NCBI GenBank assembly: GCA_029552825.1 | Contig: JAKPDL010000060.1 | Location: 40,053-104,052 of the forward strand | Direction: 5' to 3' | DNA from: Bacteroidota bacterium | GTDB lineage: Bacteria > Bacteroidota > Bacteroidia > Bacteroidales > VadinHA17 | Length of the DNA: 64,000 nucleotides | In this document: piece by piece, positions 17,051-26,119 of the stretch | Layout of the letters: the number at the start of each line of letters is the position of its first letter | Position numbering within the stretch: the first letter of the stretch is position 1 | Made by a program: the position numbers and the translations under genes | The notes under the pieces: generated by a model | Database searches by the model: none | What the model was told of the DNA's origin: nothing | The model's input: only the letters and a program-made list of their open reading frames with translations

Positions 17051-18148
17051 ATGGCACTGCAATGCGGAATTATAGGGATTACAAATGTAGGTAAGACAAC
17101 GATTTTCAATTGTCTCTCAGGCACAAGGGTTGAAACCAGTAGTGCGGCTTTCAGTGCGTCGAAATCTAACATAGGTGTCATTCATGTTCCCGATCCCCGG
17201 CTTTATGAGCTCAGGAAGTTTCAGGTAACGGAAAAGATAGTCCCCACAACTGTGACTATAGTTGATATACCGGGGCTTGTACGTGGCTCAAGCAGGGGAG
17301 AAGGTGTGGGAAACAGGTTCCTTGCCGATATAAGAAACACAGATGCACTTATACATGTTCTCAGATGCTTCGACGATGAGTTACTCCCGCATGTTGATGG
17401 TTCGGTTGATCCCGTAAGGGATATTGAAACTGTAAACCTCGAGCTGCAGGTCAAAGACCTTGAATCGGTGGAGAAGAAAATTGAACGACTGTCGAAAATT
17501 GCCAAGTCGGGAGATAAAGATGCAAAACGGGGGATTGAAATTTTGTCGCATCTGAAGGAACATTTTGAAAATTTTGGCAATGCTAGAGACCTGAATCTGA
17601 CCGGTGAAGAGAAAAAATATATTGATGACCTGTTTCTTCTCACAATAAAGCCGGTGTTATATGTATGCAATGTGGACGAAAAATCGGTGCACACCGGCAA
17701 TAAATATGTTGAACAGGTTAAAGAGTATCTTAAGGGGAAGGACGCTGAGGTGCTGGTGATTGCAGGTAAAATGGAAGCTGAGATTGCCGAACTTGAAAAC
17801 GATGAAGACCGGATGGCTTTCCTGAATGATGCGGGTCTTGATGAACCTGGTGTCAATAAGCTGGTAAGGGCAGCCTACCGATTGCTTAACCTGATTACAT
17901 TTTTTACTGTGGGACCAAAAGAAATCAGGGCATGGACAATAAAAAAAGGAACTAATGCCCAGCAGGCTGCAGGTGTTATTCATTCTGACCTTGAAAGGGG
18001 ATTTATCAGGGCTGAAGTGATGAAATACAATGACTTTGTTACACTGGGCTCTGAACATGCCTGCAAAGAGGCCGGGAAATTTCATGTGGAAGGGAAAAAT
18101 TATATTGTAGAAGACGGAGATATACTTCATATCCGTTTTAACGTTTAA
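17051..18148 (+). CDS. ychF: Redox-regulated ATPase/GTPase YchF
   Basis: YchF is an Obg-family P-loop protein that prefers ATP and associates with ribosomes. The 365-residue product begins MALQCGIIGITNVGKTTIFN (P-loop near residue 10), has the G3 motif in VDIPGLVRGSSRGEGVGNRF, and at the base-specificity position has CNVDE in place of NKxD, the hallmark of YchF. A helical domain lies in the middle, and a TGS domain closes the protein (FFTVGPKEIRAWTIKKG to VEDGDILHIRFNV). The next gene starts 5 bases later. Confidence 0.96.
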   Translation: MALQCGIIGITNVGKTTIFNCLSGTRVETSSAAFSASKSNIGVIHVPDPRLYELRKFQVTEKIVPTTVTIVDIPGLVRGSSRGEGVGNRFLADIRNTDALIHVLRCFDDELLPHVDGSVDPVRDIETVNLELQVKDLESVEKKIERLSKIAKSGDKDAKRGIEILSHLKEHFENFGNARDLNLTGEEKKYIDDLFLLTIKPVLYVCNVDEKSVHTGNKYVEQVKEYLKGKDAEVLVIAGKMEAEIAELENDEDRMAFLNDAGLDEPGVNKLVRAAYRLLNLITFFTVGPKEIRAWTIKKGTNAQQAAGVIHSDLERGFIRAEVMKYNDFVTLGSEHACKEAGKFHVEGKNYIVEDGDILHIRFNV

Positions 18149-18153
18149 AGGAT

Positions 18154-19851
18154 ATGAACACCCGTATCATCATAATATCCTTGCTAATTTTTCTGTTATC
18201 TGCTGTTTCTTTTTCACAGGTTACCAGGAATGAAAAGCTTTTTGAGGAAGTTAAAAAGTACGGCGAGGCTGAGGTAGTTATATCATATCCGGGCAGGAAT
18301 GCTATAGAGCTGATAACAAGGAATGTTTCAATTACGGCAGTGAAGGATAAAAAAGTTTACATTTCTTTGACGGCTGCCACTTTAAACTGGTTTTTATCGC
18401 AAAAGTTTGATTATGAGGTTGTTGAAAAAGAGCCTGCAAAAGGTATCATATCTGCTTCTTCGGTAAGCGGTGCAATGGAGTGGGACAGCTATCCTACTTA
18501 TACCCAGTATGATTCGATAATGAGGAAATTTCAGGCAGACTATCCCCAATTGTGTCGTCTCGATACAATTGGCACAAGTATTATGGGACGCCTTGTTCTT
18601 GTTCTGAAAATTTCTGATAATGTAAACGATGATGAACCTGAGCCTGAGGTATTCTATTCATCAACAATACATGGCGATGAGCTGGGAGGCTTTGTCTTGA
18701 TGTTAAGGTTGGCAGATTATCTTCTAAAAAATTACAATACAGATTCAAGAGTAAGAAATCTTGTAGACAACCTTGAAATCTGGATAAACCCACTTGCCAA
18801 CCCTGACGGAACCTACAGGACCGGGAATGAAATAATTTCTCCCACAAGGTCGAATGCAAACGGTATCGACCTTAACCGAAATTTTCCCGACCCTATGAAT
18901 CCTTCTATTGTTCCTGAGAAGGAAAACATCGACATGATGGCTTTTATGCGTAAAAGAAGGTTCGTACTCTCTGCTAATTTTCATTCCGGCTTCGAAGTGG
19001 TAAATTTTCCGTGGGACAGATGGCTCAGTAAATATCATGCTGATCATGACTGGTTTTATTATATAAGCAGAAAATATGCCGATACGGTACATGTATATTC
19101 TGGCCCGGCCTACATGAATTATTATGACAACGGGGTTGTAAGAGGTGCTGAATGGTATATAATATATGGAGGGAGGCAGGATTTCATAACCTGGGAGTTA
19201 CAGGGCAGAGAGGTAACCATAGAACTGGATGACATAAAGCAGACTCCTGCAGCACAGCTGGAGCTTCTCTGGCAATATAACCGGCAATCCCTGATTGGTT
19301 ATCTGGAAAATGCTCTTTATGGCATTCACGGAAGGGTGGTAGATGCAGTTACTAAGAAACCTGTACCCGCTAAAATATATATTGCCGGACATGATAAAGA
19401 CAGCTCTCATGTTTATGCTGATTCGTTGACAGGATATTTTACCAGGTTTCTGGCCCAGGGTAGCTGGAACCTGACTTTCTCAGCCACAGGGTACAGAGAC
19501 ACTGTTGTTCAGGGAGTAAACGTTGTAAATAATCAGCGTACTGATCTGTATGTTGAGATGAAATCTACTCCTACCGATATCGATTCAGTAAACCCGGAGA
19601 AACCACTTCTGTTTCCCAATCCATCATCTGATATAATCGAATGCCGGTTGCCTGATTCTATCACAGGTCAGGTAAAAGTCTCAGTAATAAACAGCAATGG
19701 TGTAAAAATACTTGAGTACTTGACTTCAGATAGACCGGTGATATTAAACGTCGCTTACCTCGATGCAGGTGTATATACTGTAGTTTTTAAATCAACGGTG
19801 ACCGGACACTCAGCAAGCAGCCGATTTGTTGTATATTCAAGACATTATTGA
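18154..19851 (+). CDS. Secreted M14 zinc carboxypeptidase with type IX secretion sorting domain
   Basis: 565 residues. After a signal peptide (to about residue 22) comes an M14 peptidase domain with zinc ligands HGDE (near residue 173) and His in ANFHSG, substrate-binding NGIDLNRNFPDP, and the catalytic Glu in VTIELDD (near 357). Then follows a carboxypeptidase-regulatory-like beta domain (YGIHGRVVDAVTKKPVPAKI, about 388-470), and a C-terminal domain of about 80 residues (LLFPNPSSDIIECRLP to SSRFVVYS). The last is a type A sorting signal of the type IX secretion system. The protein should reach the cell surface or medium and digest peptides. gldD/gldE in this window belong to the same secretion/gliding machinery. 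Confidence 0.92.
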   Translation: MNTRIIIISLLIFLLSAVSFSQVTRNEKLFEEVKKYGEAEVVISYPGRNAIELITRNVSITAVKDKKVYISLTAATLNWFLSQKFDYEVVEKEPAKGIISASSVSGAMEWDSYPTYTQYDSIMRKFQADYPQLCRLDTIGTSIMGRLVLVLKISDNVNDDEPEPEVFYSSTIHGDELGGFVLMLRLADYLLKNYNTDSRVRNLVDNLEIWINPLANPDGTYRTGNEIISPTRSNANGIDLNRNFPDPMNPSIVPEKENIDMMAFMRKRRFVLSANFHSGFEVVNFPWDRWLSKYHADHDWFYYISRKYADTVHVYSGPAYMNYYDNGVVRGAEWYIIYGGRQDFITWELQGREVTIELDDIKQTPAAQLELLWQYNRQSLIGYLENALYGIHGRVVDAVTKKPVPAKIYIAGHDKDSSHVYADSLTGYFTRFLAQGSWNLTFSATGYRDTVVQGVNVVNNQRTDLYVEMKSTPTDIDSVNPEKPLLFPNPSSDIIECRLPDSITGQVKVSVINSNGVKILEYLTSDRPVILNVAYLDAGVYTVVFKSTVTGHSASSRFVVYSRHY

Positions 19852-19971
19852 TACTGACTGAAAAATTTTATTCGAATCGTAGCCTGCTAATTGCATCTGA
19901 TGTTAAAAAGACTATTTTTGCTGATTCGGTTTTTTCTGTAATTAAATGAGTTTAACCTAACAGGGGAAAGC

Positions 19972-21651
19972 ATGGTTTTTTCAAAGTATGAGAAGCATTT
20001 AGCATTTCTTTTTATTGTAACATTCTTTTTCCGGTTTTTTTCAGTAACAGGTCAGGTTGCGTATATACCTCCTGAAAAGCCAAAGCTGATTGTTTCGATA
20101 ATTGTTGAGCAGCTCAGATATGATCAGATAGAAAAGCTGAAGGACAGGTTTGGGGAAGACGGAATCAGAAGGTTGATTAATGAAGGCACAACATTTAAGA
20201 ATGCAAACTTTAATTATGTACTGACACAATCATCTACAGGTCATGCCACCATTGCTTCGGGTACTGAACCCTCTTTTCATGGAATTATATCCGATTACTG
20301 GTATGTGCCGCTCAAAAATGAAATTATTTATTGCACACAGGATAAAGAAGTTGGACCCGTCGGTGGCAGCTACGAGCAGGGGTTACATTCTCCTGCACAG
20401 CTTCTCACTTCGACATTTTCTGATGAGCTTGCTTTAGCCACAAAAGGAAAGGCAAGGATTTTTTCGATTGGGCTTAAGGAGAGTTCTGCTATTCTCTCGG
20501 CAGGGCATGCTGCAAATGGTGTTTTCTGGTTCGACAATACAACCGGGACGTGGATGTCGAGTTCATGGTATATGAAGGAGCTTCCTGCATGGGTTAATGA
20601 TTTCAATGCAATGAAGCTTTCCGAGACGTATTTAAATAATATATGGTCGCCACTGAGGGGAAAAGAGGTCTATTCCGACTTTTTACCCGACTCAAACAGT
20701 TTTGAGGCTGGTTTTGGAGGCATATGCTGGTTCCCGTATGATCTTAAAAAGATGCGCTCGAAAGGCATACCCGACGGCATGAAGGATTATTACCTTATCA
20801 GGGAAACCCCTTTTGGCAACAGCTTTACCAAAGATTTTGCAATCAGGCTTATTAAAGAAGAAGCACTCGGACAGGATGATATAACTGATTTTCTATCAGT
20901 ATGTTTCTCTGCAAATGATTATATAGGGCACCGTTTCGGACCTTCATCGGTTGAAGCCGCTGATGCCATACTCAGGCTGGATGCCGACATTGCAGAATTG
21001 ATAAAATTTCTGAATGAAACCATAGGTAAGAAAAATGTACTGGTATATCTTACAGCATCACATGGTGTATCTGAAATACCTGCTGTGCTTGAAAGTAACA
21101 GAATCCCTTCGGGCTATTTCAGGCCGAACCAGGCAATGCAGTTGCTGAGGTTATATCTTAATGCTGTTTATGGCCAGGGAGACTGGGTAAAAGGATACTG
21201 GCAGAATCAGGTGTTTCTGAACCGTACACTTATTGAAGATGCCAGAATTTCCCTTGATGAAATGCAGAAAAAGGTAGCAAGGTTTCTTGTTCAGCATTCG
21301 GGTGTTGCTGCTGCATTTCCCCTTTCGGTTTTCGAAGCAAATGAATTTATTTCAGGTAGTCTTCCGGATAAAGCTTCTAACAACTATATTCCACAGCGTT
21401 CAGGTGATGTTTTAATAGTGTTGAGTCCGGGATGGGTGGAGAAATCAGATAACAGGGTTACAGATCATAATTCTCATTATGATTACGACACGCATGTGCC
21501 ACTTATATGGTATGGCTGGACGGTAAACAGGGCAACTGTTACAAGGAAAGTAAACATGACGGATATTGCACCTACTCTTTCGGTAATGTGTGGTATACCA
21601 TTGCCCAATGCCTGTACTGGAGAGCCAATTAATGAGCTGGTTATAAGGTAG
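19972..21651 (+). CDS. PafA-like alkaline phosphatase superfamily protein with altered metal ligands
   Basis: 559 residues with a signal peptide, then an alkaline-phosphatase/phosphodiesterase fold. Recognisable parts: IVEQLRYDQ (near residue 45), the nucleophile region SSTGHATIASGTEPSFHGI with Thr in TGHA (near 90), ANDYIGHRFGP with Asp and His metal ligands (near 312), TASHG (near 364) and DYDTHVPLIW with the last His (near 503). In PafA-type enzymes the first motif usually has Asp where Glu stands here, and the later one reads DHG where this has SHG. Two metal ligands are thus changed, so activity or metal use may differ. Expected location is the periplasm. Confidence 0.8.
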   Translation: MVFSKYEKHLAFLFIVTFFFRFFSVTGQVAYIPPEKPKLIVSIIVEQLRYDQIEKLKDRFGEDGIRRLINEGTTFKNANFNYVLTQSSTGHATIASGTEPSFHGIISDYWYVPLKNEIIYCTQDKEVGPVGGSYEQGLHSPAQLLTSTFSDELALATKGKARIFSIGLKESSAILSAGHAANGVFWFDNTTGTWMSSSWYMKELPAWVNDFNAMKLSETYLNNIWSPLRGKEVYSDFLPDSNSFEAGFGGICWFPYDLKKMRSKGIPDGMKDYYLIRETPFGNSFTKDFAIRLIKEEALGQDDITDFLSVCFSANDYIGHRFGPSSVEAADAILRLDADIAELIKFLNETIGKKNVLVYLTASHGVSEIPAVLESNRIPSGYFRPNQAMQLLRLYLNAVYGQGDWVKGYWQNQVFLNRTLIEDARISLDEMQKKVARFLVQHSGVAAAFPLSVFEANEFISGSLPDKASNNYIPQRSGDVLIVLSPGWVEKSDNRVTDHNSHYDYDTHVPLIWYGWTVNRATVTRKVNMTDIAPTLSVMCGIPLPNACTGEPINELVIR

Positions 21652-21653
21652 TA

Positions 21654-22382
21654 CTATTTTCTTTTTCTGTAGGAATCTCTTATTTTGCATGCTTCTGCCA
21701 GCAGTGCAGGTCGTTTTTCGCATCCGTTTCCAAGGATAATGAGGTCGGCACCTGCATTAAAGGCTTCTTTAACCTGTTCAGCCGTCTTCAGTCCGCCGCC
21801 AACGGCTAAAGGCAATGTAATGTTCTCTTTAACTGCCCTGATGACTTCTGATGGGATGGGTTTTATTGCTCCGCTGCCTCCCTCAAGATAGATCATTTTC
21901 ATTCCGAGCATTTCTCCTGCTAGAGCTGTTGCGGTTATTATGTCAGGTTTATCTGAGGGTATTGCTTCTGTCTGACTTAAATACTCAACTGAAGTCTTCG
22001 AACCGCAGTTAATCAGGATATATCCTACCGGAACAACCCTGTCGCGAATATCTTTAAGAAAAGGTGCTGCAATAACATGGTTCCCTATTAGAAGCTCGGA
22101 GTTGCGTCCGGAAATGAGTGATATAAAATATATTCCGTCAACCGATGTATTCAGCTGTAGAAGATTGCCAGGGAAGAGAATAACCGGTATTGAGCATTTA
22201 TTCCTGACGTGTTTTATTAACGGATCAATGTTGCAGAAGGTTAAACTTCCACCTGTAAGTATGTAATCTACTCCTGCTGAAACGGCTGTTTCAATTATAT
22301 TGTCGAGCGCTTTTCCCTTCGCCTTGTCGGGGTCGAGCAGAAGGGCGACCGACTTACGGGATGGGAGTATGCCTGATTTCAT
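21654..22382 (-). CDS. Geranylgeranylglyceryl phosphate synthase family protein (PcrB/GGGPS-like)
   Basis: GGGP synthases join a polyprenyl diphosphate to glycerol-1-phosphate, the first step of archaeal-type ether lipids; bacterial homologues are known in Bacteroidota and Firmicutes. The 242-residue TIM barrel has LLLDPDKAKG (near residue 14), ILTGGSLTF, FPGNLLQLN, MIYLEGGSGA and the phosphate-binding LAVGGGLKTAEQVKEAFNAG and LGNGCE. The start at 22382 overlaps the stop of the upstream transferase gene as ATGA, so the two are translationally coupled. The physiological lipid in this organism is not known. Confidence 0.9.
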   Translation of the reverse strand: MKSGILPSRKSVALLLDPDKAKGKALDNIIETAVSAGVDYILTGGSLTFCNIDPLIKHVRNKCSIPVILFPGNLLQLNTSVDGIYFISLISGRNSELLIGNHVIAAPFLKDIRDRVVPVGYILINCGSKTSVEYLSQTEAIPSDKPDIITATALAGEMLGMKMIYLEGGSGAIKPIPSEVIRAVKENITLPLAVGGGLKTAEQVKEAFNAGADLIILGNGCEKRPALLAEACKIRDSYRKRK

Positions 22383-23020
22383 AATATTTTCTTTTTTGTC
22401 CACACAATTGCGTAGTTGTCATATTTTGCGTATGAAAGGTCGAATGTAAGGTTTATTTTGTCAGTTTTAACTATTCCCTTCATTTCTCCTGAGTCTTTCA
22501 ATTCAAAAGGCTGAATGATAATATTATTCTTTATGCTTATACCTTCTTTGTCACAAATTTTATAAAGGGCTTCTTTGGCACACCAGTGAAGATAGAGGTG
22601 ATACTTTGCTCTTGCATGGTCTTTTACTATTTTTTCTTTTTTGTTCATGAATTTTGAAGCGAACGCAGCAATATTTGCGTTCATATATTCAAGATCTATT
22701 CCCACCTGTTCGTTGGTGCTCAACAGTATTGCGGTAAGGCGGTATGAATGGGAAATACTTATAAAATGACTTCCATCTTTCAGAAATGGCTTGTTGTTTT
22801 TATTGTATACTATTTTTGCTTCTTTGCCAAGAAGTTCAGCAAGGAGTGCTCTCACGCTCAGAAATTCAAGCTTTCGGGAATTGCTTCTGAATTCACGAAA
22901 TCTTTTTCTGTCATCGCTGTCGAGCTCTACCATCCCCAGCAGTGTATCTATATCTTCTTCAATTTTCCAGACACCAAGGACAGAATACTCGTTCAGATAA
23001 TGTTTTGTTATGCACCCCAT
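22379..23020 (-). CDS. 4'-phosphopantetheinyl transferase (Sfp superfamily)
   Basis: Activates carrier proteins by attaching the phosphopantetheine arm of CoA. The 213-residue product has the family motifs: FISISHSYRLTAIL (near residue 95), VGIDLEYM with the metal-binding Asp, and WCAKEALYKIC with the Glu and Lys of the WxxKEA motif. I chose ATG 23020 (MGCITKHYLNEYSVLGVW), 10 bases after the gldD stop; the longer frame would overlap gldD. A phosphopantetheinyl transferase after gldE-gldD is a known arrangement in gliding Bacteroidota. Confidence 0.9.
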   Translation of the reverse strand: MGCITKHYLNEYSVLGVWKIEEDIDTLLGMVELDSDDRKRFREFRSNSRKLEFLSVRALLAELLGKEAKIVYNKNNKPFLKDGSHFISISHSYRLTAILLSTNEQVGIDLEYMNANIAAFASKFMNKKEKIVKDHARAKYHLYLHWCAKEALYKICDKEGISIKNNIIIQPFELKDSGEMKGIVKTDKINLTFDLSYAKYDNYAIVWTKKKIL

Positions 23021-23030
23021 GTTTGCTTTG

Positions 23031-23612
23031 CTAATTTTTCCAGCGGAAAGATTCAATGAAATGAACAATATCTTTTCGGAAAAAATCAATTACCGGTGCC
23101 AGTGAATCTTCGTTTGGAATGGATGAGAAATAGAGTGCGCCCCTGAGAAAGTGGTTCAGACTGTCGGTCAGGACGAACTGAATCGCTGAAGCAGCATTAC
23201 CCTTTATATCGTACAATATTCCGTATACTCTCTCTTCCCGGTTATACCATGGTTGTTCACTTATGGCATCGGCCTTTATTGTATGACTGTAAACGAAATC
23301 GTTTGCCTCTTTGACGATAAGAGGCAGATTACCTTTCAATTTTTTGTAACTTATGTGCAAAGTGGCTCTGAAGGATGGAAAATAAAGATTAAACCAGCAT
23401 GGTTCAGCTTTATCGCTTAAGTCGTAAGATATTTTTCCATATGCAGGATATTCAAAAATAAAAGGACAGGAAGTGTCATAAAGAATATATTGCTTTTCCG
23501 GAAAATCTATTCTGAAATACCCCCTGGGTCTGGGTATGGTTTTTTCCCTGCATGATATAAACAGGGATAATAATCCTGCCAGGATGATGATTTCAATCTT
23601 TCTTCTTTTCAA
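23031..23612 (-). CDS. gldD: Gliding motility lipoprotein GldD
   Basis: GldD is a lipoprotein needed for gliding and type IX secretion in Flavobacterium. The 193-residue product has a lipoprotein signal with the lipobox LFISC (Cys near residue 21), then the family opening RPRGYFRIDFPEKQY and the central CPFIFEYPAYGKI. The C-terminal half includes ALYFSSIPNEDSLAPVIDF, typical of the family. Its start lies 20 bases inside the end of gldE, so the two are coupled. Gene order ssb-gldE-gldD-transferase supports the name. Confidence 0.92.
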   Translation of the reverse strand: MKRRKIEIIILAGLLSLFISCREKTIPRPRGYFRIDFPEKQYILYDTSCPFIFEYPAYGKISYDLSDKAEPCWFNLYFPSFRATLHISYKKLKGNLPLIVKEANDFVYSHTIKADAISEQPWYNREERVYGILYDIKGNAASAIQFVLTDSLNHFLRGALYFSSIPNEDSLAPVIDFFRKDIVHFIESFRWKN

Positions 23613-24936
23613 AATTGTCTTTTTTAAGTATTACCCTTATCTCTTTTATTCTTCTTTTATCAGAAGCTTCTACAATAAAAGTAAACTTTCCGTAATTAAT
23701 TTCTTTGTTTTTCGGAGGAATTTCACCAGTCATTTCAAGAATAAGTCCTGCAAGAGTTTCTGAATCACCTCTTATTTCACTGAACGGGTCATCTTCTATT
23801 TCAAAAACTTTGTAAAAGTCGTTAAGCAGAATCTTGCCTTCAAAAATATATGTGTGATCATCAACTTTCTTATACAGGGGAACTGTTTCATCACTTTCAT
23901 CGGTTATTTCTCCCACTATTTCTTCAAGTATATCTTCCAGAGTGACAATACCGGATGTACCTCCGTATTCGTCGATTACAATTGCCATATGTATTTTTTT
24001 CAACTGAAATTCTTTCAGCAGTTCATCGATCTTTTTTGTTTCAGGTACAAAATAAGGAGGTCTGAGCAATGATTGCCATTTGAATGAATCGGGATATCCT
24101 GAATACGGCAGAACATCTTTTGCATAAAGGATACCTGTCACATTGTCGAATGTTCCTGAGTATACAGGTATGCGTGAAAACCCCGATTCATTTATAATAC
24201 GGATCACTTCACTGAAGCCTGTTTTGATATCGAGTGCTGTAACGTCAACACGCGGGCACATTATTGCGCTGACATTTATGTTGCCGAATTTTACAATACC
24301 TTTTAATATTTTCTCTTCTTCGTCGAGTTTTCCTGAAGTAAGTTCAAGTGCATCCGAAATGTCTTCCATGCTTATTGAGTGCCGTTTCCGGAATTTTTTT
24401 TCTTTCAGGAAACGGGTTGTGGATGTGAGTATTAAGGTTGCAGGTCTCAGAATTTTCCATAGCACTAAAAGAGGATATGCCATAAAGAGGGAGAAAGAAT
24501 AATGATTTCTTGTTGCATAAACTTTGGGCAGTATTTCTCCGAAAAGGAGAATCATAAATGTAATTGCAACAACTTCAATCAGGAAACCCGTAAGTGGATG
24601 TTCGCTGAAGTCGAATAACATACCTGAAAGGAAGGCTGAAAGGATAACGATTCCAACGTTAATAAGGTTATTGGCAACAAGGATAGTGCTGAGCAGCTCT
24701 TCAGGTTTGTTTAGAAAATTGAGTATTATTGATGATCTCCTGCTTTTTGCTGATTTCATTTTCTTAATATCCTGAGGCCCGAGAGAAAAGAGGGCAACTT
24801 CCGACCCCGACATACAGGCAGAGAGCATAAGCAGAATGATAAGGATTATAAATCCAGAAATAACTTTAATGCCGGGTGCTGATAATCCGACCGCCCCTAA
24901 ACTCAGAACATGCGGAAATGATAACTCAGAGCCCAA
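23593..24936 (-). CDS. gldE: Gliding motility protein GldE (CNNM/CorC-type with CBS domains)
   Basis: 447 residues: an N-terminal DUF21/CNNM membrane domain with about four helices (residues 20-170), a CBS pair with VDVTALDIKTGFSEVIRII and MAIVIDEYGGTSGIVTLEDI (about 215-345), and a C-terminal CorC/HlyC-type domain. GldE is known to assist GldD function in flavobacterial gliding. The family otherwise includes magnesium/cobalt efflux proteins, and general ion-transport homologues look alike; the gldD neighbour decides the name. It lies 21 bases downstream of ssb. Confidence 0.9.
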   Translation of the reverse strand: MGSELSFPHVLSLGAVGLSAPGIKVISGFIILIILLMLSACMSGSEVALFSLGPQDIKKMKSAKSRRSSIILNFLNKPEELLSTILVANNLINVGIVILSAFLSGMLFDFSEHPLTGFLIEVVAITFMILLFGEILPKVYATRNHYSFSLFMAYPLLVLWKILRPATLILTSTTRFLKEKKFRKRHSISMEDISDALELTSGKLDEEEKILKGIVKFGNINVSAIMCPRVDVTALDIKTGFSEVIRIINESGFSRIPVYSGTFDNVTGILYAKDVLPYSGYPDSFKWQSLLRPPYFVPETKKIDELLKEFQLKKIHMAIVIDEYGGTSGIVTLEDILEEIVGEITDESDETVPLYKKVDDHTYIFEGKILLNDFYKVFEIEDDPFSEIRGDSETLAGLILEMTGEIPPKNKEINYGKFTFIVEASDKRRIKEIRVILKKDNFEKKKD

Positions 24937-24957
24937 TGGTTTCTGTTTTTGTTAATA

Positions 24958-25485
24958 CTAAAACGGAAGATCATCATCTGATTTTGACATAAGCTGTTCA
25001 TCACTGAAAGGATCAGTAAGGTTTTCAGGCTCACTGATTATGTCAATGGGTTTGTTGTTTGAACTATTATTATATGCCTGTACGGGAGGTTCATTGAAAC
25101 CTGTTTCGTCAGCCTCGTGATTGGCTGGTGAAGCCGACGAAGTAGTTGCCGTGCCCTGCTTGCGGTCAAGTATCATCATAGTGTCGGCGATTATTTCCGT
25201 TATGTATTTGTTGTTTCCGTCCTTGTCAACATACGACCTTGTCTTTATCTTACCGACTATATACAGCTGAGTGCCTTTTTTTACTTTTTTTTCTGCAACT
25301 TCGGCTAGCGATCTCCACAGCACAATGTTGTGCCATTCGGTAGAAGTGATTGTTTCACCCTGCTGATTTGTATATGTTTCACTTGTTGCAAGTGGAAATG
25401 TAGCTTTTGCAACTCCCCTGTCAAAATATCTGATTACCGGATCTTTTCCGACATTTCCAACCAGAATAACCCTGTTAAGTGACAT
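24958..25485 (-). CDS. ssb: Single-stranded DNA-binding protein
   Basis: SSB coats single-stranded DNA and recruits repair and replication proteins. The 175-residue product has an N-terminal OB fold (MSLNRVILVGNVGKDPVIRY; TEWHNIVLWRSLAEVAEK; LYIVGKIKTRSYVDKDGN) to about residue 108, a flexible Asn/Pro/Ser-rich linker, and the acidic tip KSDDDLPF which binds partner proteins. It opens the minus-strand operon ssb-gldE-gldD-transferase-GGGPS. It is divergent from the HU gene across a 341-base gap. Confidence 0.96.
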   Translation of the reverse strand: MSLNRVILVGNVGKDPVIRYFDRGVAKATFPLATSETYTNQQGETITSTEWHNIVLWRSLAEVAEKKVKKGTQLYIVGKIKTRSYVDKDGNNKYITEIIADTMMILDRKQGTATTSSASPANHEADETGFNEPPVQAYNNSSNNKPIDIISEPENLTDPFSDEQLMSKSDDDLPF

Positions 25486-25826
25486 AGATTTAAATATATT
25501 ATGATTTATGAGGTAAAGTTAATAAAAAAAGAACTCGGAAGGAAAACTATAGCTCTCCGAAACAGATTAGATCTATGTAATTCGTAAATGTTTGATTACA
25601 AGTAAAATATTGATCATTTCCATCGTTTTGTCATAGGTTACAAATGAATATAAATGAGTATTATTTCAGATGTTTTTTCTTTTTAATATTTTGTTCTAAA
25701 TTAGTACCTTGCAAACAGAAGGAAATAAAATTTGATGTAAGTATTTCAATTTAAATAAATTTTTATATTTGCAGGGTTGAAAATAACTAATTAACATAGA
25801 TTGTTGAATTTAAAACTTAAGGAAAC
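25486..25826. other. Divergent intergenic region between ssb and the HU gene
   Basis: 341 bases, very AT-rich. It holds the -7 element of the HU gene at 25764-25771. On the ssb side I see no exact TAnnTTTG. No stable hairpin, repeat or small ORF was found. TAGTACCTTGCAAAC (25703-25717) is promoter-like but one base short of the consensus. Confidence 0.6.
25764..25771 (+). promoter_or_regulatory. Bacteroidota-type -7 element before the HU gene
   Basis: TATATTTG, an exact TAnnTTTG match, giving a leader of about 50 bases before ATG 25827. The nearest TTTG (25731-25734) is rather far upstream for a -33 element. Confidence 0.5.
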
Positions 25827-26114
25827 ATGACAAAAGCAGACATTGTTAACGAAATTGCAAAGAACACCGGTATAGAGAAAGTAACGGTTCAGAAAGCTAT
25901 TGAAGCCTTCATGGAAACCGTTAAGAACTCGATGGTTAATGGTAACAACGTGTATCTCCGTGGATTCGGAAGCTTTGTGATTAAGAAAAGAGCTAAAAAA
26001 ACAGCCAGGAACATTTCAAAGAATACTACCATCATTATTCCTGCACACAACATTCCTGCATTTAAACCGGCTAAGTCGTTTGTTACAAAAGTAAAAACTC
26101 ACGTTAAGAAGTAG
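25827..26114 (+). CDS. HU-family DNA-binding protein
   Basis: HU/IHF proteins bend DNA and shape the nucleoid. The 95-residue product matches the family length and motifs: MTKADIVNEIAKNTGIEK, the dimer helices with VQKAIEAFMETV, then VYLRGFGSFVIKKRAKKTAR for the arm base and a variant arm tip NTTIIIPAHNIPAFKPAKSF, where HU usually has P-A-x-x-V-P-x-F. It is followed 5 bases later by a tiny COX24-like gene in the same transcript, and then by a terminator. Confidence 0.95.
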   Translation: MTKADIVNEIAKNTGIEKVTVQKAIEAFMETVKNSMVNGNNVYLRGFGSFVIKKRAKKTARNISKNTTIIIPAHNIPAFKPAKSFVTKVKTHVKK

Positions 26115-26119
26115 TTTTT

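Noticed and set aside
17221..17856. 211-codon minus-strand frame
   Set aside because: Antisense shadow of ychF, Ser-rich and without motifs.
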